Assembly: GCA_003601695.1 (NCBI GenBank)
Contig: PIYH01000008.1
Location: 1 to 21,209 of the forward strand
Source: Candidatus Bathyarchaeota archaeon
GTDB lineage: Archaea; Thermoproteota; Bathyarchaeia; Bathyarchaeales; DTEX01
Direction of reading: 5' to 3'
Length of the DNA stretch: 21,209 nucleotides
Shown: in pieces, positions 15,112-21,019 of the stretch
Position numbering within the stretch: position 1 is the first letter of the stretch
Layout: every line of letters starts with the position of its first letter
Notes under the pieces: generated by a model
What the model was told of the DNA's origin: nothing
Database searches by the model: none
Seen by the model: the letters and a program-made list of their open reading frames with translations, nothing else
Made by a program: the position numbers and the translations under genes

Positions 15112-15915
15112 ATGTTTAGGGAACTTGTAAACTCCTATACTGAGGGAGATCTGGCAGAGATACTTGTGGATGCTGCTTTAAAAAGAATATCTTCCTACTC
15201 AAAGACAGACGTCATAATAGTGGGTGCGGGTCCAGCGGGCCTGTCAGCAGCATGGGATCTTTCTAAAAAAGGACTCAAGGTGCTTATTCTCGAAAAGATG
15301 CTCGGTGTAGGAGGGGGGATTCGAGGAGGAGCGATGCTTCTACCCGCAGTAATAATCGAGGAAGGAGAAGCAACAGACATGCTAAGGGAAGCGAAGGTAA
15401 ATCTTGTTAAGTATGCAGAGGGACTATTCTGCGCCGACCCAGCTGAGGCTATGGTTAAACTTGCTGCGAAGGCCCTTGAAGCGGGGGCTTCTGTCTGGCC
15501 CGGCGTGATGGTGGAGGACCTGATAATTAGCAGAAAGAGAAGAAGTGTGAATGTCAGAGGAGTAGTGATAAACTTTACACCTATAACTGAAGCGGAATGG
15601 CATGTGGATCCCCTTTTTCTAGAGTCTAGAGTAGTTGTGGATGCAACAGGGCACGACGCAGATGTTGTAAGGATTCTATCTAAAAGATGCCCATGGCTGA
15701 ACATGAGTGTTCAAGGTATGTCTTCACTTGATGTCTGGAGAGGAGAAGAGGAGGTTGTAGAGTACACAGGGAAAGTAGTCAATGGACTCTATGCTACTGG
15801 TATAAGCGTTTCAGAAATTCATAATCTCCATAGGATGGGTCCTATGCTTGGTGGTATGCTACTCTCAGGAAAGAAGGTTGCGGAAAAGATAGTTCAAGAA
15901 GTATTCAAGGAATAA
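15112..15915 (+). CDS. thi4: Thiamine thiazole synthase Thi4, sulfide-dependent type
   Basis: This 267-residue FAD/NAD-binding protein makes the thiazole moiety of thiamine from NAD, glycine and sulfur. The nucleotide-binding GAGPAG is at 38-43, followed by an acid at the end of strand two (LILEK). Further landmarks are GGGIRGGAMLLP, VVINFTPITEAEW, VVVDATGHDADVV and GLYATGISVSEIHNLHRMGPMLGGMLLSG. At the position of the sulfur-donating Cys of yeast Thi4 (Cys-Met-Asp-Pro) this protein has H164 in WHVDP. Methanogen Thi4 enzymes with His use free sulfide and iron and turn over many times, so the same is inferred here. That implies sulfide-rich, anoxic conditions. It has its own promoter, divergent from leuC. 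Confidence 0.92.
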   Translation: MFRELVNSYTEGDLAEILVDAALKRISSYSKTDVIIVGAGPAGLSAAWDLSKKGLKVLILEKMLGVGGGIRGGAMLLPAVIIEEGEATDMLREAKVNLVKYAEGLFCADPAEAMVKLAAKALEAGASVWPGVMVEDLIISRKRRSVNVRGVVINFTPITEAEWHVDPLFLESRVVVDATGHDADVVRILSKRCPWLNMSVQGMSSLDVWRGEEEVVEYTGKVVNGLYATGISVSEIHNLHRMGPMLGGMLLSGKKVAEKIVQEVFKE

Positions 15916-16330
15916 AAAACCATGTAATATTTTATCTGAGCCCTTTATTTTGTGTCTTCATCACTCAGCATAAGGTTCTTCTTAATAGTTCGTCTGGTTT
16001 AACTCCAAACTCGTTTAAAAAGTTCTTTCGGCGTAAAACTAATTGCTAAACCTAAAAAGTATGGATTATGTAAAAACTAGAATTCAGAATCCTTCACTAA
16101 CCTTCTCTCTATCAAGGACTCATACATTATATGGCGGAAGGGACATAACCATTATCAATACTTGAACCTTGAGGTTTATTTCAAGTCACTGTTGTGCTTT
16201 TAGATATATATTTTTGGATAACCACGTATTTTAACCCTCCATACGTCAAAGGGTAACTTAAGAATAAGAAATATCGATGAACCTAAATATAACGGGATTT
16301 TTGTCACTATTTCTCTACAATCTCATCTTT
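15916..16330. other. 415-base stretch without a gene
   Basis: No ORF with family resemblance was found on either strand. It is AT-rich, with many stops. Contents seen: a TATA-like stretch TTTTAGATATATATTTTT near 16198-16215, and an inverted repeat with 7-bp arms at 16160-16166 and 16180-16186 (ACTTGAA/TTCAAGT). There are no tandem repeats and no transposon ends that I can see. It lies between convergent genes (thi4 and the methyltransferase), where long spacers are less expected. Confidence 0.5.
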
Positions 16331-16981
16331 TCAAACGGGATCCTTAAGCTCATTACTTTTCACTGCCTTTATACAGACAAATCCCTTTCCCTCAGGATTC
16401 TCTGAAGGCTTTTCAACTCTAGGCTTATCACATGGCGAGTAGCCAAGCGTAGATATAACAGACGTTATGGTGAAGGAAGCTTCATTAAGCAAGTCTTTAG
16501 CTTCATTAATGGTGTAAAAGTGTGCATATTTATAAAGAGCGTGTTCCGCTTCGCCTTTTTCTATGTATTTTTTACCCCAACTAGAGTCTTTCGGAATCAT
16601 GCAGATCGCAAGTTCTCCGCGAGAACGCATAATCCTCCTGGATTCCCGAAGGGCTTTCTCTGGAGAAATAAGAAAACATAAGGTTGCGATCATTATCACA
16701 AAGTCAAAGGATCCGTTTCTGAAAGGTAAGTATTCTCCAATAGCCCTAACCGGCTTAATGCCGCGTGTCTTTGCACGTTTAAGCATGTTTACGGATGGAT
16801 CTACACCTACATTTACAGGGGCGCTGAAGTCTAGCATTCCTGTTCCGACGCCTATAGATAGTCCCTTACCGCGAAGACCTAACGCCTTTATAGCTTTTGA
16901 TTCACATTCAAAAATGACTTGATTCTTCTCGTACCATGAATCATATCTCTCTGCATATTTATCGAATTCCCCATATGACAA
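16331..16981 (-). CDS. Class I SAM-dependent methyltransferase
   Basis: This 216-residue Rossmann-fold methyltransferase belongs to the Methyltransf_11 group. Motif I is SIGVGTG at 42-48, and an acidic end of strand two is at D61 (VGVDPSVNML). The later strand SFDFVIMIATLCFL near 91-104 and the following ALRESRRIMRSRGELAIC segment fit. The N-terminus FDKYAERYDSWYEKN is typical of small-molecule methyltransferases. The substrate is unknown. The TTG start has GGGAG six bases upstream, and ATG alternatives would cut into motif I. It follows the MTH1187-family gene by 20 bases in the same direction, so they are probably one operon. Confidence 0.82.
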   Translation of the reverse strand: MSYGEFDKYAERYDSWYEKNQVIFECESKAIKALGLRGKGLSIGVGTGMLDFSAPVNVGVDPSVNMLKRAKTRGIKPVRAIGEYLPFRNGSFDFVIMIATLCFLISPEKALRESRRIMRSRGELAICMIPKDSSWGKKYIEKGEAEHALYKYAHFYTINEAKDLLNEASFTITSVISTLGYSPCDKPRVEKPSENPEGKGFVCIKAVKSNELKDPV

Positions 16982-17001
16982 TTTTCGCTCCCTTTTCCGC
17001 T

Positions 17002-17307
17002 TTATTCCTTTTTGAGATGAGACAACAGAGACTTCACTTTTCCTTCCACGCTTATCTTCTTATCTCTCCTATCATCTATCTTTATCATAGTAACTATGCG
17101 ATTCACTCCGCTTTTAAATACTGCTTCATGCGCCACCACAATTGTCTCCAAAGCCTCTTTTACGCTTTCAGCCTCGAAGATTGTGCACATCGATGTCACT
17201 TCATATTCTATTTTTCGTTTCTCTATCTCCTTTAGGGCTGAAGCTATAAATTTTGAGACGCTTGTACCTACACCTAATGGAATGATGCTGAATTCAACTA
17301 TCACCAT
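17002..17307 (-). CDS. MTH1187-family thiamine-binding protein (DUF77)
   Basis: This 101-residue protein has the ferredoxin-like fold of the MTH1187/YkoF group (PF01910). Seen: the first strand VIVEFSIIPLGVGTSVSKFI with the conserved G-x-G-T-S, KIEYEVTSMCTIFEA with the short helix after it, and a final strand RIVTMIKIDDR. Members of this family bind thiamine or related pyrimidines and are proposed to work as thiamine-binding or salvage components. The location close to thi4 agrees with that, although the two are on opposite strands and 1.1 kb apart. A ribosome-binding GGTGAAGAGAGA lies just before ATG 17307, and a TATA-like stretch near 17341-17352. Confidence 0.82.
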   Translation of the reverse strand: MVIVEFSIIPLGVGTSVSKFIASALKEIEKRKIEYEVTSMCTIFEAESVKEALETIVVAHEAVFKSGVNRIVTMIKIDDRRDKKISVEGKVKSLLSHLKKE

Positions 17308-17487
17308 TCTCTCTTCACCGTGAGTAATGTGGTCATAGCGAATTAAAAAATATTGGATTGTTTCTAGGAGTTGGAAAAGATCTACATAATTCTTTATGAA
17401 TTAAGGCGAGGAAGAGAATCTTCTTTAAAGCATCTCAGGATTTGCGTTTGACCCTTTCCATTCCTTTATGATAAAGCTGAGCATATA

Positions 17488-17497
17488 CTTATTAAAG
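17488..17497 (+). promoter_or_regulatory. TATA box for the isomerase-like gene
   Basis: CTTATTAAAG lies about 30 bases before ATG 17527, so transcription would start within a few bases of the start codon and the mRNA would be nearly leaderless. That fits the lack of a clear ribosome-binding site. Confidence 0.45.
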
Positions 17498-17526
17498 ATA
17501 GAGAAGAGTTATCGTAGTGATACTTA

Positions 17527-18936
17527 ATGATTAATGAGATATTCGATTTGAAAGTGAGGATCAAACCCGTCCTTCCTCTTCTCGTTCATAGCGGCACTTA
17601 TGAAGGACCATGCAGAGTTGGTGATGAGAAAACTCTAGATCCAGAGTTTGAGAGATCACATGCAAGAGAAGTTCTCAAGGAGTTCTGCGAAAATATTAAA
17701 TTGAATATTTCAAGCGATGGGGAACTATTAGATCCAGAGATCATAGAATGGGGTGAGGATTTCGTTATTCCTAGAGAAGAAATGAAGAAACTTGACCGCG
17801 ACGCTGAAAATGTAGACTTGTTTCTGATAGCTCCTTCAGGGCTAACTCAATATCCTTCGATCGCTATAGCCCGTAGATATAGAAAGCCAATAGCCAAGAT
17901 GGGACAAATATCAAGTGTCGATATCTCCGCGTATCTTAGATCTCAGGGAATGGAAGGATATGCGCTCATAGATCATGATGAATTAAACACGCTTATTTCT
18001 CTACTGAAAGTTAGGAAGAGCCTATGTCAGACGAGAGTTCTTGTGGTTTCGGAGGGAAATATGCTCCCTGTAGGTGTGGTAAGTAACGTATGGAATCTCG
18101 AAGACGTGAAGGGGAGATTTGGTATAGATTACAAATGTGTATCCTCAAATGAAGTCTTCGAAGAAATGGACGCAGTTCTACAAGATGAATCTGAACTGAA
18201 GAAAGCTGAGGAACTAACTGACAAGCTCATTGAAGGTGCAGAAAAGGTTCATATGAAAAGGGAATTTATTCTTCAGTCAGTCATTTTTTACATCGCCATT
18301 AGGAATCTGATGAAAAAATATAGATGTAATTCATTCGTCATACCATGCTTTGAACTCTGCGTTAAGAGAATACCTGCGGAGAAGAAAGTCACATTCTGTC
18401 TAGCTCATTCTCTTCTGAAAGATGAAGGTTATCCCTCTGCATGCGAAGGAGACTTTAACTCTCTCCTAACAATGATCATACTTATGTATTTATCAAAGAA
18501 ATCAGCATATATGGGAAATTCATACTTAATCAGCAAAGAAGATAATCTCATAGCTGTGCATCATGATGTTCCGGGATTGAAAATGAAAGGATTAAAAGAA
18601 TCGAGTCTCCCATACGAAATAAGGAATTTTACAGTTAAAGGATGGGGTGCGACGATACGTTATGATTTCTCAAATGACAAAGGCGAAACTGTAACCCTTG
18701 CTAGATTTAATCCCACAGCCACAAAGATGCTCGTTGCAAAGGGAGAAATAGCTGGATGCGGAGGATTCGATGAGATTGGATGCAGCTTGAGAGCGGAGAT
18801 TAAAGTCTCAGATGCTGTAAAACTCTTTCACAAAGAAAGAGAATTTGGACATCATCTCGTCATGGTCTATGGAGACTACACAGAGAAACTTAAAGCTCTG
18901 GGAGAAATCTTAGGATTCGAAGTCGTCGAAGCATAG
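17527..18936 (+). CDS. L-fucose/L-arabinose isomerase-fold protein, substrate unknown
   Basis: This 469-residue protein resembles the COG2407 group (sugar isomerase fold of FucI/AraA). An N-terminal Rossmann-like half includes NVDLFLIAPSGLTQYPSIAIA and KPIAKMGQ. The middle has a region with VSEGNMLPVGVV, and the metal-site half contains ACEGDFNSLL (E307, D309) then YMGN and AVHHDVPGLKM (H345, H346). Near the end is FGHHLVMVYGD (H442, H443). Isomerases of this fold interconvert aldose and ketose sugars using Mn2+. Many archaeal members have no assigned substrate, and no sugar kinase, aldolase or transporter is next to it here. The gene is monocistronic, and a 7-bp-arm inverted repeat follows its stop. 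Confidence 0.7.
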   Translation: MINEIFDLKVRIKPVLPLLVHSGTYEGPCRVGDEKTLDPEFERSHAREVLKEFCENIKLNISSDGELLDPEIIEWGEDFVIPREEMKKLDRDAENVDLFLIAPSGLTQYPSIAIARRYRKPIAKMGQISSVDISAYLRSQGMEGYALIDHDELNTLISLLKVRKSLCQTRVLVVSEGNMLPVGVVSNVWNLEDVKGRFGIDYKCVSSNEVFEEMDAVLQDESELKKAEELTDKLIEGAEKVHMKREFILQSVIFYIAIRNLMKKYRCNSFVIPCFELCVKRIPAEKKVTFCLAHSLLKDEGYPSACEGDFNSLLTMIILMYLSKKSAYMGNSYLISKEDNLIAVHHDVPGLKMKGLKESSLPYEIRNFTVKGWGATIRYDFSNDKGETVTLARFNPTATKMLVAKGEIAGCGGFDEIGCSLRAEIKVSDAVKLFHKEREFGHHLVMVYGDYTEKLKALGEILGFEVVEA

Positions 18937-18960
18937 AGTAACTGACCGAAGAATTAGCGT

Positions 18961-18984
18961 CTTAAGAATCATAGTTATCTTAAG
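18961..18984. repeat. 24-base inverted repeat next to a TATA box
   Basis: CTTAAGA (18961-18967) and TCTTAAG (18978-18984) form 7-bp arms around a 10-base centre. It lies 25 bases after the isomerase-like stop and 3 bases before TATAAAA at 18988-18994. It could be an operator, or a terminator hairpin although no T-run follows. Confidence 0.5.
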
Positions 18985-19103
18985 CTGTATAAAAGGAGAG
19001 AACAATCGAGGAATTAAAGAACAATAATGAATTTTTGTGAGCCTAAAATTAAGAAGGAGACGTTGATCCAAAACCAATCCATAGTTGAAGATTTTAGCAA
19101 AAG

Positions 19104-19111
19104 ATTTATGA
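19104..19111 (+). promoter_or_regulatory. TATA box of the permuted tRNA gene
   Basis: ATTTATGA, preceded by AGCAAAAG, is about 26 bases upstream of 19132. Archaeal spacing then places the first transcribed base almost exactly at the start of the leader helix (19131-19132), so the leader would be only the helix strand plus the bulge region. An alternative TATAAAA at 18988 would give a leader of about 115 bases. Confidence 0.55.
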
Positions 19112-19131
19112 TTTCGAAACAAGTTAGAAAT

Positions 19132-19147
19132 GGACTCCAGCACAGAA
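19132..19147 (+). other. Leader strand of the BHB splice motif (removed)
   Basis: GGACTCCAGC (19132-19141) is the exact reverse complement of the trailer at 19237-19246. Next, A19142 faces C19233, and CAG (19143-19145) pairs with CTG (19230-19232). AAA (19146-19148) is the three-base bulge. Cutting after its second A leaves A19148 as tRNA position 38. Confidence 0.88.
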
Positions 19148-19235
19148 AGCCGGAGGTCGTGGGTTCAAATCCCACCGGGTCCGCCATTCTGCGATGGACC
19201 CGTAGTCTAGTCTGGATTAGGACGTCGGCCTGCGG
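19148..19235 (+). tRNA. Circularly permuted tRNA-Arg(GCG)
   Basis: The two halves are in reverse order. The 3' half at 19148-19186 holds A38, anticodon-stem strand GCCGG, variable loop AGGTC, T arm GTGGG-TTCAAAT-CCCAC, acceptor strand CGGGTCC, discriminator G and encoded CCA. Nine linker bases follow, then the 5' half at 19196-19235: acceptor GGACCCG, T8 A9, D stem GTCT/GGAC with the GG pair in an 11-base loop, G26, TCGGC, and C-T-GCG-G (32-37). Joining G37 (19235) to A38 (19148) gives a full cloverleaf of 79 bases: 7/7 acceptor pairs, 5/5 T-stem, 5/5 anticodon stem with one G-U, and 4/4 D stem with one G-U. Anticodon GCG reads CGC/CGU; A20 and C35 agree with archaeal Arg identity. Processing must include BHB splicing plus excision of the linker. 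Confidence 0.93.
19187..19195 (+). other. 9-base linker between CCA end and 5' acceptor strand
   Basis: TTCTGCGAT joins the tRNA 3' end to its 5' end. It must be excised by RNase P at 19195/19196 and by a 3' processing nuclease after A19186 (or after G19183 with CCA re-addition). It shows no pairing that would extend the acceptor stem beyond a possible U-G at -1/73. Confidence 0.85.
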
Positions 19236-19246
19236 AGCTGGAGTCC
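19236..19246 (+). other. Trailer strand of the BHB splice motif (removed)
   Basis: A19236 is the last base of the GGA bulge (19234-19236), with the cut after 19235. GCTGGAGTCC (19237-19246) pairs perfectly over 10 bp with the leader, and G19247 can add a wobble pair with T19131. The resulting 3-4-3 bulge-helix-bulge, with one A-C mismatch in the central helix, is the substrate of the archaeal splicing endonuclease. Confidence 0.88.
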
Positions 19247-19300
19247 GAGTGGTTATATAGACTCATCTACATCAGATACTACTACCAATCGAAATCATTC

Positions 19301-19306
19301 TTTTTT
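19301..19306 (+). terminator. T6 run downstream of the permuted tRNA
   Basis: ATTCTTTTTTAATT supplies a U-tract 55 bases beyond the trailer helix and before the VOC gene promoter. It is the first long T-run after the tRNA, so it is the likeliest terminator. Confidence 0.4.
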
Positions 19307-19346
19307 AATTAAGAAGACCGAAATCTATCGGGGCTACTCTAAAAAA

Positions 19347-19354
19347 CATTTATG
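19347..19354 (+). promoter_or_regulatory. TATA box of the VOC gene
   Basis: CATTTATG after six A resembles the element before the permuted tRNA. A start near 19376 leaves a short leader containing GGGAGGAGAG (19389-19398) just before GTG 19402. Confidence 0.5.
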
Positions 19355-19401
19355 CAGTGAAAAATAATGAATGATAAGAGAGATATTCGGGAGGAGAGAA
19401 A

Positions 19402-19791
19402 GTGATTAAGACCGTATGGAGCATTACTCTGAGTGTTTCAAATCTTGAGAGGTCAAAAAGATTCTACGAGGAGATCCTAGGATTCAACAAAAAATATGAA
19501 TACTCGAGCTATGTTGGATTCGAATGCGGTGGAGTGGAGATAGGTTTAATACCGAAAGATACCGTCGAGATAGGCAAGGATTCTGCTTCTATAGAGTTTC
19601 TAGTAGATAATGTAGATAAAGAATATCGGAGATTAGTGAGTAAAGGTGTAAAGTTTACCGCGGAGCCTCATGATGAACCTTGGGGTGGAAGACAAGCAGT
19701 CTTTCATGATCCTGACGGAAATCGTCTATGCGTAACTGAAATAGACTGGAAAAAGTACTTTAAGGCCTCTTTAGAGGGAGCGGCGGAATGA
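19402..19791 (+). CDS. VOC-superfamily protein (glyoxalase/bleomycin-resistance fold)
   Basis: This 129-residue protein has two beta-alpha-beta-beta-beta repeats. The first is TVWSITLSVSNLERSKRFYEEILGF. The second is ASIEFLVDNVDKEYRRLVSKGVKF with the closing AVFHDPDGNRLCVTE. The HDPDGN turn and terminal CVTE are diagnostic of the family. The usual first-strand metal His is not present (SITLSV), so metal binding may be incomplete or it may be a binding protein rather than a glyoxalase. The substrate cannot be predicted. GTG 19402 has a very strong ribosome-binding site. It stands alone between the permuted tRNA and a convergent amidohydrolase. Confidence 0.85.
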   Translation: MIKTVWSITLSVSNLERSKRFYEEILGFNKKYEYSSYVGFECGGVEIGLIPKDTVEIGKDSASIEFLVDNVDKEYRRLVSKGVKFTAEPHDEPWGGRQAVFHDPDGNRLCVTEIDWKKYFKASLEGAAE

Positions 19792-19887
19792 ATAATTGGC
19801 TATAACAGCTTCAATTAAGCATAAAACATTAATTACTCGAGAAGAAAAAGGTGATACTATTTCCTAAAGAGGCTGTGGAAGAAATTA

Positions 19888-19893
19888 TTTTTT
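19888..19893 (+). terminator. T6 run between the convergent VOC and amidohydrolase genes
   Basis: Six T downstream of the VOC stop could end that transcript. For the opposite gene, five A at 19845-19849 read as U5 on the minus strand. A 13-base palindrome GCTGAC-A-GTCAGC (19907-19919) lies beside them. Confidence 0.35.
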
Positions 19894-19924
19894 GCAGCTT
19901 CATTAGGCTGACAGTCAGCGATTA

Positions 19925-21019
19925 TCAGCTATCGCCACTCTTAACCGTCTTTTTTATTGCAGCTATTAGCTCCCTTTCATTCTCTCTTTCATTCTCTCTT
20001 TCCAGATGCTTCATCATCATGTCAACGTTTAGATCTCTTGGCCTCTCTCCCCATAACCTCTTAAAATTATCATGATAAATCTTTCTTAGCACACCATCTG
20101 GAAGCTTTAACCCTACGAATGGTTCTTTATACCTCGTTAGGAGCATATCTGCTGTGTCAGGAGTGAAGAACTCCTCGTCTGATTCTAAGAAGTTTCTGAT
20201 GAGCCAAATCCTATCGAGGGCCTCCTGTAGAGTCTGCCACGTTGCGATATCGGTTCCAAAAATTATTCTATCCTGATACTTGATGAAAAACTCTCTCCAA
20301 TCATCTCTTCTCCTTGAAATGTTGTACATTAGCTCGATTCCTAATGTTAGGTCTAAATTCGCATTCTCGTAGCGATTCATGAATCTTTCAGCCCTTTCGA
20401 GGTTTGCTGAGATAAAGTAAAAGTGACAGAGAACAACTTTGAGGTTTGGATGAGTATCGAGAACGCTTTCCATCTCCGCATAGAGCTCTTCCTTTGCCGG
20501 GTAATTGCCAGAGTAATACACCCATCCTCTGCTTTTAGCCCATTCAGGAGCTCGATCTGTATCCCAAAACTCCTCCGGATCTGCAACATGGCATAAAACA
20601 GGAACCTCTAGGATCTCACATGCATCCCAGAAGCCTTCATAATATTTTCCGTTTAATGGATGATGTTTGTTTCTTGGAACTGGCTTGTTTCCCATCTCGC
20701 CTATTCCATCAAAACCCGTATCAATCAACGATTCTATGTACTTGTTCCAATCATCCACTTTCAGTAATTGGGTATCCCCAGACCAAGGTACATATCCTCC
20801 CGCATAGAAAAACCCGGGATATCTAATTTTGAGGTAAAGCCCAGCGTATCCTCCCGTGATATTCATTTGGCTGAGCATACCATTCTTTATGACGTCAATC
20901 ATAAACTCTCCCAGTCTCTCCAGTTTTTCAGCGGTAAACTGATCTTTTTTAGGCGTAGGTCTTCCAAAGTGAACGTGGACATCAACTACTGGAAGTTTCA
21001 TGAACTGCGAGAATTTCAT
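19925..21019 (-). CDS. Amidohydrolase-2 family metal-dependent hydrolase
   Basis: This 364-residue TIM-barrel protein is of the amidohydrolase_2 (PF04909) type, which covers hydrolases and non-oxidative decarboxylases. Metal-ligand pattern: HVH at 15-17 after the first strand (VVDVHVHFG), H144 in VLCHVADPEE, H199 in VLCHFYF, and D257 in IIFGTDIAT. All expected ligands are present. The substrate is not predictable. The C-terminus has a charged tandem repeat, ERENEREN, from a 12-base duplication at 19975-19998, which may be a flexible tail. ATG 21019 is preceded by GAGGATAT, and AATAAATTTG (21051-21060, minus strand) is a candidate TATA. Confidence 0.83.
   Translation of the reverse strand: MKFSQFMKLPVVDVHVHFGRPTPKKDQFTAEKLERLGEFMIDVIKNGMLSQMNITGGYAGLYLKIRYPGFFYAGGYVPWSGDTQLLKVDDWNKYIESLIDTGFDGIGEMGNKPVPRNKHHPLNGKYYEGFWDACEILEVPVLCHVADPEEFWDTDRAPEWAKSRGWVYYSGNYPAKEELYAEMESVLDTHPNLKVVLCHFYFISANLERAERFMNRYENANLDLTLGIELMYNISRRRDDWREFFIKYQDRIIFGTDIATWQTLQEALDRIWLIRNFLESDEEFFTPDTADMLLTRYKEPFVGLKLPDGVLRKIYHDNFKRLWGERPRDLNVDMMMKHLERENERENERELIAAIKKTVKSGDS
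19975..19998. repeat. 12-base tandem duplication inside the amidohydrolase gene
   Basis: TTTCATTCTCTC occurs twice in direct succession, followed by a partial third TTTC. It encodes the ERENEREN motif near the C-terminus and keeps the frame. Confidence 0.8.

Noticed and set aside
15195..15704. 169-codon minus-strand ORF
   Set aside because: Antisense to thi4, Ser/Pro/Thr-rich shadow composition.
15955..15985. C/D box small RNA suggested by CTGAGTGATGA on the minus strand
   Set aside because: A CTGA directly followed by GTGATGA is present, but no matching terminal C and D boxes at proper spacing were found.
15968..16045. Protein remnant on the minus strand (LNEFGVKPDELLRR)
   Set aside because: Open for only about 23 codons between stops, no start or ribosome-binding site, no recognised family.
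19132..19246. Two independent trans-split tRNA halves or a decayed tRNA pair
   Set aside because: Only one 3' half and one 5' half are present, they complement each other completely, and the leader and trailer pair in cis over 10 bp with nine bases between halves, which fits a single permuted transcript.
19027..19260. 77-codon plus-strand ORF across the tRNA region
   Set aside because: It reads straight through both tRNA halves, has no ribosome-binding site and resembles no family. The cloverleaf explains the sequence.
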